The position numbers and the translations under genes are program-made. Shown piece by piece: positions 12,521-22,027 of a DNA stretch of 64,000 bases. The notes below the pieces were generated by a model. That model saw only the letters and a program-made list of their open reading frames with translations. It was not told the DNA's origin and made no database searches. Every line of letters begins with the position of its first letter. The stretch's first letter is position 1. The stretch is from the NCBI GenBank assembly GCA_964020085.1, contig OZ026597.1, forward strand, positions 22,264,221 through 22,328,220, written 5' to 3'. The DNA comes from Micromussa lordhowensis. Taxonomy: Eukaryota; Cnidaria; Anthozoa; Scleractinia; Lobophylliidae.

Positions 12521-12531
12521 GTCCTTACTGA

Positions 12532-13675
12532 CAAATCAAGACGCAAACTGCAATCTACAGAGAACTTTATTGACACCATTAAGACAGTACAGATACCTGA
12601 CGATTACAAATTTGTGTCTTTTGATGTGAAATCACTGTTCACCAGTATTCCATTTCAACTGGCTTTACAGTGTACCGAGGCTGCTATCCAACAATCTACC
12701 ATTGAACTACCGTTACCGACAGAGGACATCATGAACCTTTGCCTTACATCGACTTACTTTCAGTACAACTGCAAACACTACAAGCAGTTGCATGGAACAG
12801 CCATGGGGTTGCCTGTTTCTGTTGTTGTCGCCGAAATTGTGATGCAACACGTAGAGGAACGCGCCCTTGCAACTTGCCGTCAAACGATACCGCTTTGGTT
12901 ACGATACGTTGACGACGCTTTTACCGTCGTTCACAAAGACGAAATTGACGCTTTTCACGACCACCTTAATAAACAGAACGCCGACATCCAGCTTATCAAA
13001 GAAATCGAAGAAAATGGAAAAATTCATTTTCTAGAATGTTTGGTAAGCCGCGACAACAACGAACTGCGAACGACAGTGTACAGAAAACCGACGCATACCG
13101 AAAGACTACTTGACGAATCCTCCTACAACCCGACTTCACACAAAGCCACGACTATAAAGACTTTGACAAGACGAGCGCAACTAGTTTGTGACACACCGGA
13201 CAGTTTACGTGACAAAAACAAATACCTTGAACGTGTTTTTCACAAGAACAACTACAACGCTGACTTTATTAGACGAAACATTTACCGACCTACAGAAGCT
13301 GACGCAACGAACAGGAACCCGACACCTTTTACTACAGTGGCCATACCTTATATTAAGGGCACTTCTGATACCATCTCACGGATCCTACAGCCCTATAACA
13401 TCCGTGTTGTCCACAAACCCACAACTACGTTACGACACTTACTGACCAACGTTAAAGACAGGGACGAACCCAAAAACAGACAGGGAGCAGTTTACAAGAT
13501 CAAATGCTCCGACTGCCAGGCGTCATACATCGATGAGACTGGCAGAAACCTGAACACAAGTCTGACTGAACACAAACGAGCCACGAGAAATGGTGATATC
13601 AACAATCACATTGCTGTACATCGTCAACTGACAAACCACAACATCGCTTGGGACACTGCTCAATGCTTAACCTAC
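12532..13675 (+). pseudogene. Penelope-like reverse transcriptase + GIY-YIG, truncated
   Basis: The frame is open from about 12532 with no genuine start, so the N-terminus is lost. RT motif A is SFDVKSLFTSIP (12617 on), motif B is GTAMGLPVSVVVAEIVM, and the catalytic motif C is RYVDDAFTVV (about 12901-12930). HFLECLV follows and then the thumb segment YRKPTHTERLL. The GIY-YIG domain lies near 13483-13590 with VYKIKCSDC and YIDETGRNL; the usual Gly of YIG is Asp here. The frame runs into the LINE insertion at 13676, so the last residues belong to the LINE. The protein would copy the element RNA at nicked chromosomal DNA, with the GIY-YIG domain making the nick. Confidence 0.85.
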
Positions 13676-13681
13676 CTCACC

Positions 13682-15513
13682 TCACCTATCCTCTTCGCGC
13701 TCTGTTGCGCATAAGGCCGCACTACTCTTCTTCCACTTGTCCCTATCCTTAGCCGGGGCTCTCACGTCCTGCCAAGACTTCCAGTCCGCCATTGTCCTCT
13801 CTTTCTCCACGGTGCGGCACCAGGTGGTTTTGGGGCGGCCGACTTTCCTTTTGCCCATAGGTGCCCAGGTAAGTGCTGTGACACAGTAATGTTCTCTGGG
13901 CATCCTAAGAACATGTCCCAATAATATCCATCTCCTCTTTACTTCTATACTAATCCTCGTACATCCTGCTTTTTCTTTAAGCTCATCAATCGATACCATG
14001 TAAGGCCAAAATATAACCAGGCTTCTTTTAAGGCACTGGTATTGGAAGGAATCTATTTTTCTGTTGTCTTGAACATTGGTCTTCCATTTCTCACTTCCAT
14101 ATAACAGGACTGGCTTGACTAAGGTGTTAAATAGCTTGATCTTGGTCCTTCTATTGTACTGCGTCGAGCCCCATATTCTCTTTAGCTTCCTGAATGCTGT
14201 TGTGGCCTTACTCAACCTACTATCCACATCTTTATCACAACCTCCCTCTGTGCTTACAACGGCTCCTAGATAGGTGAAATCCTTGGTTTCTTTGATAGTA
14301 TCGCCATTTTGGAACTTGATTGGCTCTGTGTTCTTGCAGTTCAGCCTCATGGCTTGGGTTTTGGTCTTACTGATGTTTAACCTACTCGCTGGGAAGTTTA
14401 TGCGAGCTTGTCTGTCTTCTTTTGCATCTGATGTTGGGTGGTGGAGGTCAGAGCAGTGTCATCGGCGAAGTCAAGATCTTCTAGTTGGTCCATGAACCTC
14501 CATCTTATTCCAGTGTTGGCTTGTTTGGTCGTCTCGCACATTATCCAATCAATGGCAAGGAAAAACAGGAACCCAGACATCACGCAACCTTGTTTGACAC
14601 CTGTCTCGACTTTGAACCACTCGGATGTTTGGCCGTTATCGAGAACTGCACACTCACTATCTTGGTATAGAAGTTGGACTATCCTTATGATCTTTACTGG
14701 TATACCATACGCCTTTATGATATCCTAGAGGCTGGGTCGGTGCAGTGAATCAAAAGCTTTCTCAAAGTCAATAAAGTTAAGGACTAGGGGGGTCTGCCAC
14801 TCATACGCTCAATAATGTTGCGCAAGATGAATACTGGCTCTGTGGTGCTTCTTCCTTGCCGGAATCCTGCTTGTTCTGCTCTTAGCCTCTTATCAACTCC
14901 TCTCTTCAAACGCTCAATAAGGATCCTACCCAGTTATAACACGAAGCGTGATACCTCGCCAGTTTGTGCATTCCTTTAAGTTACCCTTCTTTGGCAGTTT
15001 GACAGTAAGCCCCTTCAACCATTCATGTGGCATCACCTCGTTTTCCCAGATCATCTGAATGATCTCGTGCAATTTCTGTGTAGTTGTCTTGATGTCTGCT
15101 ATTAACAACTCCGCAACAATGTTGTCAATGTTGCAGGTCAAAATGAAATTCAGGTCAAAACGATTTTAACCTAGTTTGATTCTCAATTTCCTTTGTCTTC
15201 TGACCCTAATTATTCATGATCCATGATGAATAATTAGGGTTAATAGACAAAGGAATTTCATTTTGACCTGAATTTCATTTTGACCTGCAAAAACAAAACC
15301 CGCTGACTTGACTTTTCCTTTGCTGATTGGTCCGGTGGTTATCTCCTCGATCTCAGGAACTTCGTCAGCAGTTATCACTATTGGGTTCGTCGGTGGTGGT
15401 CTGTTGAGGATCTCTTCAAAATGTTCTTTCCATCTAGCAAGCCTGCTAGAGTCGTCCTGTGATGGTCTTACCGCCCTTGTCGTTAATAGCGGTGTTCTTG
15501 TGAGTTCCCTCAT
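13682..15513 (-). pseudogene. LINE reverse transcriptase and C-terminal region, multiply broken
   Basis: Minus-strand remnants in order: linker around 15513-15300, RT entry IDNIVAELL...VKLPKKGNLKECTNWRGI (15141-14930), NFIDFEKAFDSLH near 14760, VKQGCVMSGFLFFLAIDWIM near 14600-14550, catalytic LDFADDTALTS near 14470, then a C-terminal part (14350-13682) with FTYLGAVVST, KLFNTLVKPVLLYGSE and GHVLRMPREH. At least two frameshifts and internal stops. The MITE at 15133-15288 splits the start of the RT domain. Confidence 0.8.
15133..15288. mobile_element. 156-bp MITE inside the RTE LINE
   Basis: Terminal inverted repeats start GCAGGTCAAAATGAAATTCA at both ends; the inner part pairs TAATTATTCAT with ATGAATAATTA. 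It breaks the RT coding region of the LINE, whose protein similarity resumes on each side. No coding capacity; superfamily not determined and no clear target duplication. Confidence 0.75.
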
Positions 15514-15746
15514 TGTATATGGTCTTCGCTATCTCGTATAGAGTCTCCATGTTTCCCATATCTGCTGCATGCTGTGCGTCATCCATCAGGCTGTCAAGCA
15601 ACTCTCTTTTATCAGATTTCAAACTCTTCTTCACCCCCCTGTCTTTACTCCTGTGTTTTGCACGTAGTTGTTGTTGGATCCTTTCGGACTTAGCATTTTC
15701 TGCTTTGCCCTTGAGCTGTTTCCGTTCCTGGACCTTCGCCCACGAC

Positions 15747-16738
15747 TCAGGGGATCCATGGTTTGCTACTTTTCCTTTTCCTACCCAATACATTCTCTGC
15801 TGTATTGTTATAGGCCTTGCTATATTGGGCCCACTTGCTATTGATATCACGATCATCATCTTCTGTTGCTTCCAAGACGGTAAATCGATTGCGAAGCTCT
15901 AGGGTAAACTCTTTTCTAACTGTTTCATGTCTGAGCTTGTTAACGTCATACCTAATGCGTGAGCTAGTTGATTTTGTGATCCTTTTCAGCTTGAGTCGTC
16001 CGCGGGTTTGAACTAAATGGTGATCAGAGGCAACATCTGCTCCTTGCCTTACTCTTGTGTCCAGGATGGATCTCCTGAATTGCTGGTTAACTAAGATGTG
16101 GTCTATCTGGTTGTGTGTTTTACCATCTGAGGATGTCCATGTGTTTTTATGGATGTCTTTATGGGGGAAAATAGTTCCAGTGATCACCAAGTTGTTCATC
16201 TCGCAGAAGTCTATCAACCTTTCTCCATTACTGTTCAATATTCCAGCTCCATGCTTAGCCATAACCCTCTCCCTATTATGGTTGGACGAACCAACCTTAG
16301 CATTAATATCACCAGTTATTGTTAGGTGGTCGTCCTTGTTCACCTTCTCTACAATGCTCTGTAGCTGTTCATAAAACAGCTCCTTGTCTTCATCTTCTGC
16401 ATCTAGTGTGGGAGCATAGGTATGAATAATAGTAAGCTTGATGTATTTGGAATCGAATCGGCCATTATTATTCGATCGTTGATTGGTTGCCACTTCATTA
16501 ATGAGGCCTCTGCATGCCTTGACATCATTATTGCAACTCCACTCCGGTTCATTCCATCTTCCCGTCCAGAACAAATAACTGACTCTCCAGAAGTTAATTT
16601 TAATTTTCCCGACTCTGTCCATCTGCATTTGCTGATCCCTAAGATATCAAGAATGTAGTTCTGCATTTCTTTTACTATTTGAGCTGATTTCCCCATCGCA
16701 TACATAGTTCTTACATTCCAGTTACCTTTGTTTACCAA
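15747..16738 (-). pseudogene. LINE endonuclease (EEP/APE-type) domain, frameshifted
   Basis: Two overlapping minus-strand frames make up the N-terminal endonuclease. The first opens GNWNVRTMYAMGKSAQIVKE and DILGISKCRW (the catalytic-core N-WNVRT and E-like region), and the second carries IIHTYAPT, DHLTITGDINAKVG (GDxNAxVG), NTWTSSDGKTHNQIDHILV (WxS...QIDHI) and GADVASDHHLV (SDHHLV) motifs of the exonuclease-endonuclease-phosphatase fold. A frameshift near 16500-16600 separates the halves. It would nick target DNA for target-primed reverse transcription. Followed by a linker frame (15859-15446). Confidence 0.8.
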
Positions 16739-16739
16739 A

Positions 16740-17073
16740 TCTTTGGGCCTTAGAAGTGACTCTATCGGTCGGCGGGTTTCACAGTGTCTATCACCCTCCG
16801 AAGTACCTGGCCAGTCTCTTCTTTGGTCCCATACAATTCTTGAAAAGTACTTGCGGTTTCCGTAAGATAAAGTGTTTTACAGGGAAGGGTTATTGGCCCT
16901 TCGTCCAACCCCGAACCTGGAGGGCCAGGTACTGCAGTTCGTCTGACCTTTCACCTGGAACCTGCCCAGCAAGGTTGAACCTACCAGGGACTGCAGTCCC
17001 AGCTGATATAGCTTCCAGGGTCACTAAGGTACGCAAACCTCCCCACCACGATAAGGTGCAGCACTTAGGGAGG
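16740..17073 (-). promoter_or_regulatory. 5' UTR and promoter region of the RTE LINE
   Basis: About 330 bp between the target duplication and the endonuclease frame, GC-richer than its surroundings, starting (minus strand) near CCTAAGTGCTGCACCTTATC. LINEs carry internal promoters here. Its presence suggests that the copy is close to full length at the 5' end. Confidence 0.5.
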
Positions 17074-17374
17074 GCTTAACCTACAGTACGAACTTTTTCC
17101 AACGACTGACTCTTGAAAGCTAGACACTAACTTAGAACAAACACCTCTTAACAGATGTCAGCAACTACCGGCGCCTTACAAACCACTTATCCACGACACA
17201 AACGAAACCGACAAACGGACTTCTAACAGACCGACTTAATTTGACTAACTATACACGGACCTCAAACCAAGCAATTTGACTAACAAAAGACGGATCGAAA
17301 CTGACCAATGACTGATGACAAACTTTACAGGAGTCTTTCAGCCAATACCATCATGGCTAAAGTGACCAATCACT

Positions 17375-17409
17375 CTGAAGATGACTTCCGCTCAGGTTGT
17401 CGAAACATC
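17375..17409 (+). ncRNA. Hammerhead ribozyme motif of Penelope-like element (sense arm)
   Basis: Same structure as the inverted arm copy: CTGAAGA, helix II, then GAAACATC. One base in the helix III/cleavage region differs from the inverted copy (CATC versus CGTC), which may weaken self-cleavage. It lies about 60 nt from the element 3' end. Confidence 0.65.
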
Positions 17410-17470
17410 AGTCACCAACAACAGTTCTTCTCAGAACTACCCTCACCCGGACGATCACACTATACGAACT

Positions 17471-17715
17471 AAGAATTGTTACTTCATGCTGATAGACTAT
17501 TTCATGATTATAGGTTTGACGCCATCTTATCCAAGGAGAGTGCAGTCGTCGCTAAACTAATGATCCTCTTAACACTGCTGCCCATATCATGATGATGTGT
17601 GAAAGTTACGAACTGGTTCATTCATGCGACTTCCAGTAACAGGTTAGATAGCTTCACTTTCATTAGACAATCTATCATCAATAACTTAGTACTAGACAAC
17701 AGCAACAGCATAAAT
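17471..17715. repeat. Duplicated block, copy II (right part)
   Basis: Continues copy II after the Penelope-like insertion, matching 5943-6185 of copy I and 31560-31795 of copy III (ATCTATCATCAATAACTTAG shared). Homology to the others stops near 17715, where copies I and III continue to about 6545 and 32150. Confidence 0.75.
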
Positions 17716-17889
17716 TTGACATTTGCAGTTGTGTACGCGCGCTTATCAGTTTCTATCAAAACGTTCGGGCTTTTTTTAATTCAAGAAACCGTAAATCCTC
17801 TCCTTTAAGTCTTCTCCAAAATTTTGTTTATTCATTTGTTTCTAAATGTTCTTTCAAAACTTCAGCGAAACGAGAAAACGTTACACTTT

Positions 17890-18150
17890 TGTCGACCACA
17901 AAAAGCCACTGAACACTAATGGCTGATAGTGTTCAATGGCTCAGCCAATCAGATCACAGCATTTGCATTATTATACTAGTAGAATTCTACTAATGACAGA
18001 TAGTGCCCGCGCAAGATCGTACCATGTGATCAGTTTTGACCAATGACAACAAAGGAAAATTTAGTGGTGAACTATAATGGCTTATAGTATACGAGTAGCT
18101 CAGCCAATCAGATTGCAGCATTTGCCTGCATTAGTATACTGGTAGAATTC
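17890..18150. repeat. Two related short repeats (GCTCAGCCAATCAGA family)
   Basis: Two similar units, about 17912-18000 and 18078-18150, share CTCAGCCAATCAGAT, GCAGCATTTGC and GGTAGAATTCTA. The segment near 18040-18090 (AAATTTAGTGGTGAACTATA) reappears inverted near 56705-56740. Probably parts of a dispersed MITE family. Confidence 0.5.
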
Positions 18151-18152
18151 TA

Positions 18153-18456
18153 TTACACCTTTTGCTGTTCATTCATCTAAAATGAATGCCCGATCACGCA
18201 AAATAATATTCTTTTGATGTTATTGAATTACAATGCGCGCGAATGAAAGTTGCTTTGACCAATTTAAATTTGGCAAGACATTAACGAAAGTCTTCAAACT
18301 TTATTGAATGTTTACAGTTATGCAGATATCCTTGTTGAGGGTGCATATCGCGCAATTGAATGCCGATTGGCGCAATTAAACGTATTTTAGCATTATTGTC
18401 TGACTTTTAGTGCAAACGATTGCCTATTTTCTCTAAATGAACAGCAAAAGGTGTAA
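18153..18456. mobile_element. 304-bp MITE with TA target duplication
   Basis: Ends TTACACCTTTTGCTGTTCAT and (reverse complement of the right end) TTACACCTTTTGCTGTTCAT are a perfect inverted repeat of at least 20 bp. TA flanks at 18151-18152 and 18457-18458. No ORF. The TA duplication points to a Tc1-mariner-related MITE. Confidence 0.75.
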
Positions 18457-18459
18457 TAT

Positions 18460-19945
18460 GATTGAGTTTTTCAGTTCGCCATAATTCTACTGATTACTCC
18501 TTGTCAAACCCACTTTACCACATGTCGTTTTTTTGTCGTACGGGTTAAAGCTTTTCTTCTGATATCTTTTCCCAATACATTTTAAAGGACTGGCTGATAA
18601 CGGTTCCAGCAGTGTCGAGCACTTGTACTTTGATGGATTCGGGCTCCCTCCCTTTAAACGATAAACACAACTGGTCAATGCGATTGATTAATTTAGTATT
18701 ATAACTGATTAAGAGTAACAGAAGTGCTTGAAACTGTCGAAGAGTGCTAGTCACTAGCCGCCTTGAGGAGAAACTACTCAGTGCAAGCTGATTGATAAAC
18801 TCTGTTTATTGCAGGTTCGACGCCATTCTGTTCAAGAACTATAATTCTGGGAGATATGTCCAGGATCTCAATGCAGATTGAGAACGTAGATTAGCCAATA
18901 TGTCTTGTAATTATAGGTTTGATGGCTTTAAAGAAAAGAAGCCTTAAGATTGAAATTAACTTACTTGACTTCAATACCATGCTTTTTGTTTTAAAGTTTA
19001 ATGAAGAATTTTTTTCTGCAAAATCTTCGGTTTTTTTCCTTTTCAAAGGAAAGGATAAAATCGCCCATATCAGTTCTAACTCTTTGAATTTTAGAAAGAC
19101 GTGAAAACACAAGCATCAGTGTAAGCAATGAATTCTTTTTGGATTATTTTGAACGCTTATTTGACCTGCTAGAAGCAGCATTTTTTGATCGACAAGATTC
19201 ATTATATGGGATAAAGGCAGTTCGTGATTGTTTGTACATAAGATAATAAGAGCAAATAGAAACTTAACCGGCCTTGGGCAACAAGTTCTACTGCGTTTAG
19301 CAGCGATCACTTACGATTAACTCTTTTATTTCCTTAGAAATTACCGCTAGACGTAATTTGCTTAGCTAAGAATTACTCGCAATTCTTATTGTTACTTGGA
19401 GTGATTTCTCAAACCCGTGAAAGAAAACATACCATAGGTACAAGTATTCTGTATCTCTCGTTTAGTGTTTACAATGTGCAATACGTGATTTAATATTTTG
19501 TAGAATCGCTCTATCACGCTCGTGCAGCGTTAACTCATAATCTAGTAGTTCTACAGTTGTAGCGTGAGGGAATCAAATGCTGTTCAGTCAAAGAGCAAAT
19601 AGCTGCTATTGGGGTTGAGCCCGCTATCAAATGTTCTATTGTTTAGAGCAGCACACGAACGAGGCTTAAGGGTCAATACAATGCAGAACTGACCCTTTCG
19701 CCTCGTTTGCATGTCAAACCGCTGATAACTGCGATAAGAGCTATTGCATATTCACCAACAAGGTGGTTGTTTTCGGAGCAAAAATACATGTAATGCAACC
19801 AACCAGTGCACTAAACTCTTATTTTAATTTGTCGTCTTTAGAGTAAAGCGGTGGTGCAAAGTTCTGTACCCTGAAACTGGTTGATGGGTCAATATTTGAT
19901 AATGGAAGATTTCGTGAAGCATTTTAATATAAATATTAGCTATAT
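18460..19945. other. Intergenic, no gene recognised
   Basis: AT-rich sequence with no ORF over about 75 codons and no recognisable motif. A phrase near 18905-18925 (TAATTATAGGTTTGATGGC) faintly resembles the right end of the duplicated block (GATTATAGGTTTGACGCC). Confidence 0.4.
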
Positions 19946-19949
19946 AAGA

Positions 19950-20170
19950 ACATGACGTTTCGGCGACGACATGTCACCATTATTAAATGCGAATTATAAC
20001 TAGATTGGTAACGTTATATGTGAAAATTAAAGTGTAAAACTACATTACAATAAAATGAGATGTTAAAAAACAATGTAGTTTCACACTTTCATTTCTATAT
20101 GTATAACGTTACCATTCGTGTAACAATTTGCATTTGATAATGGCGACATGTTGTCGCCGAGAGGTCACGT
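19950..20170. mobile_element. Inverted pair of Penelope-type terminal sequences with hammerhead-like motifs
   Basis: Left arm 19950-20045 and right arm 20075-20170 are about 95-bp inverted repeats sharing GGTAACGTTATA and a GTAGTTT/AAACTAC core. Each arm ends in a GTCGCCG hairpin: minus strand 19985-19954 reads GGTGACATGTCGTCGCCG then AAACGTC, and plus strand 20134-20166 reads TTGATAA, TGGCGACATGTTGTCGCCG, then AGAGGTC. These follow the layout of hammerhead ribozymes in Penelope-like termini but the core bases are partly decayed. No RT remains. Interpretation as a terminal-repeat remnant is an inference. Confidence 0.5.
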
Positions 20171-20411
20171 GTTAATGTTTAATTCATTCTTGTACGGTAC
20201 AAATACTGCAACTGAAAATAAAGTACTTTATTAGTTAACAAAGTTCTTTCCATTTTCATGTGTATAACTGGGAGGATGAATCATGCCTTCATAAAGGTCC
20301 TTGCATTTTATTTCCACGGTAGATGAGTCCCTCTTGCAGACATAGAATTGGGTCTTGTCTCCACAAAACATATACCGTGTTTCTATCGAGTTATAGAAAC
20401 ACGAGTGGAAG

Positions 20412-20442
<31 letters not shown>

Positions 20443-20639
20443 GAGCCGCAGGCGAGTGTTTCCACAGCGAACATGTTTTCTATTGCTTTTAGAAAACACC
20501 ACGGCGAAAATAGGAAAACAACTTGTTTACTTTGATTATCAAAATTTAACTTCAACTTTTCAACTTTTCTTTATTTAGCACTTCATTTAAATTCTCTTTG
20601 CTCGCGACAACATCACGCCATCAACTCGTGCTAGCTCTA

Positions 20640-20940
20640 TCGAGTTTTAGGTATAAATCTACTAGCGTTCTATCACGAAGGCCGTTCTCTGATTGGCTAC
20701 GCTACTCACTATCTATTCTGTGATAGTGAGTAGCGTAACAGTGTGCACTTGTTAACAAAATGATGGCCGTTTCTTGGCGTTTTCGAAGTGTTGAGAAGAG
20801 GATTTAGATTAAGTTTTGAACGACTAGTAGATTTATACTAAAACAATTAGATTATTCGCTCTCGATTTCTATCGTGCGATAGTTGACGAGGGCGCAATCA
20901 CGCGATAGAAATCTCGAGCTCATAATCTTATTGTTAAATA
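20640..20940. repeat. Palindrome-rich MITE-like sequence hosting the LTR element
   Basis: Contains TCTATCGTGCGATAG and its near-inverse CGCGATAGAAATCTCGAG, the pair ACTCACTATC/GATAGTGAGT, and GTAGATTTATAC at both ends. Similar pieces recur at 56405-56640 and 57285-57340. The LTR retrotransposon has landed at its right edge, with GAAAC duplicated. Confidence 0.5.
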
Positions 20941-20945
20941 GAAAC

Positions 20946-22005
20946 TGTTACGAAATTATTTAGTAGTTGTTTGCGTTTAGTTTAGGTTTTTGTTTTAGTG
21001 TGTTTTGTTTCGATTTTGTCGTTCATTATTACGTAACTTTATTACGTAACTCATGTAGCATTCAAGTATTTAATATTTAAACATTCTTAGTGTATTGTGT
21101 AGTTTAGTATTATGTTTAGTTTATTGTGTATTGTGTAGTAACTTTCTTTATAGCGTTTGTTTTAAGTGTTAATTGTAGAAATAATTACCATAAATGCATA
21201 AATGTATAAATGTAAGTTGCACAGATGTAGTGGGTTGTTGTGTGTAGCAGTTCTGTTGGTTGATATTCCTGGGTAGAAGAAGAAGAAGGAAGAGGAAGGC
21301 GGCTGCAAGCACATTGCTCATTACTGTAAAGCGTCAGTAAATCGACCCCTAGATTCACGACCAAGAGTCATTTGCCGGGGGGAACGAGTGTGCAAAGAAA
21401 AGGTGGCCGGAGAACGAGTGTGCAAAGAAAAGGTGGCCGGAGGACGAGTGAGAAGTGCTGCTCGAGAAAGCTAACAGGAGTAAGCCGGAGATCTGAAGTT
21501 CAAGAATTATGGACTGACTGAAGTTATGACATGGTGAGTTAAGTTGGAAGTGGGAGTATTACTGAACGGGTGTTTGGTTGGTTGTGTATGTGGTGGACGT
21601 TGTTGGGATCAGGACAAGGACGCAAGAAAAAAAAAAGAACTGTGAACTGTTGTATATAATTTGTAAATAGTTAGTTAGTTTTCGTATTCATTCGTATTAT
21701 TGTATAGGTTTAAAATTTCTTAAGTTAAGGTTAGGAATCGCAATAGTTTAGTAATTAATTGTATTAATTTTCAAGCAAAAGATTGTTATAGAATATTTAG
21801 AATTAGTTACTTAGTGTTAATGCTGTTAATATCGAGTGTTTTCTTTTTTTTATATACTTAATAAACATTAGCTATTGTAATTCATGGTGGTGTGTTGCGA
21901 GATTGTGGGAAGGGGTGTGTGTACTCAGTCATTGTTAGTTTCGGTGTTATTAGTTTACTTTTCCCATTTTGTATCGTCAAGGGACTTTTCGGAGCTTACG
22001 CCACA
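20946..22005 (+). repeat. 5' LTR
   Basis: Begins TGTTACGAAATTATTTAG and ends CTTACGCCACA. Contains a directly repeated unit GTGCAAAGAAAAGGTGGCCG at about 21389-21440 and a possible polyadenylation signal AATAAA near 21860. It should carry the element promoter, although no clear TATA box was identified. Confidence 0.93.
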
Positions 22006-22009
22006 TTTT

Positions 22010-22027
22010 TGGTGTCAGGAGTGGGAT
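22010..22027 (+). other. Primer-binding site, probably tRNA-Leu
   Basis: TGGTGTCAGGAGTGGGAT begins 4 nt after the LTR. Its complement ends ...CTCCTGACACCA, which fits the 3' end of an animal tRNA-Leu. The tRNA assignment is from memory of leucine tRNA acceptor sequences and should be checked against the host tRNA set. Confidence 0.7.

Larger units (their letters stand above)
13676..17073 (-). mobile_element. RTE-type LINE inserted in the Penelope-like element
   Basis: A minus-strand LINE of about 3.4 kb flanked by an 11-bp target duplication GCTTAACCTAC at 13665-13675 and 17074-17084. The inverted arm of the host element shows the uninterrupted site (around 11950). It has a 5' UTR (16740-17073), an endonuclease, an RT and a C-terminal region, and a 3' end with short GGTGA-type repeats rather than a long poly(A). 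Protein similarity is to RTE-clade elements often annotated as craniofacial development protein 2-like. Stops and frameshifts make it inactive, and a MITE at 15133-15288 interrupts it. Confidence 0.85.
11508..17470 (+). mobile_element. Penelope-like element with inverted 5' arm, split by an RTE LINE
   Basis: A 5'-truncated sense copy (about 12531-17470) is preceded by an inverted copy of its own 3' portion (11508 to about 12520 on the minus strand). Both outer ends read ...ACTATACGAACT. The 12-bp target AAGAATTGTTAC occurs at 11464-11475 and 17471-17482 and once in the unoccupied copy I (5943-5954), so it is a target-site duplication. A 32-bp filler (11476-11507) lies between the left duplication and the inverted arm. 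Head-to-tail and inverted partial copies are usual for Penelope elements. The sense copy is interrupted by a LINE at 13676-17073. Confidence 0.85.
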
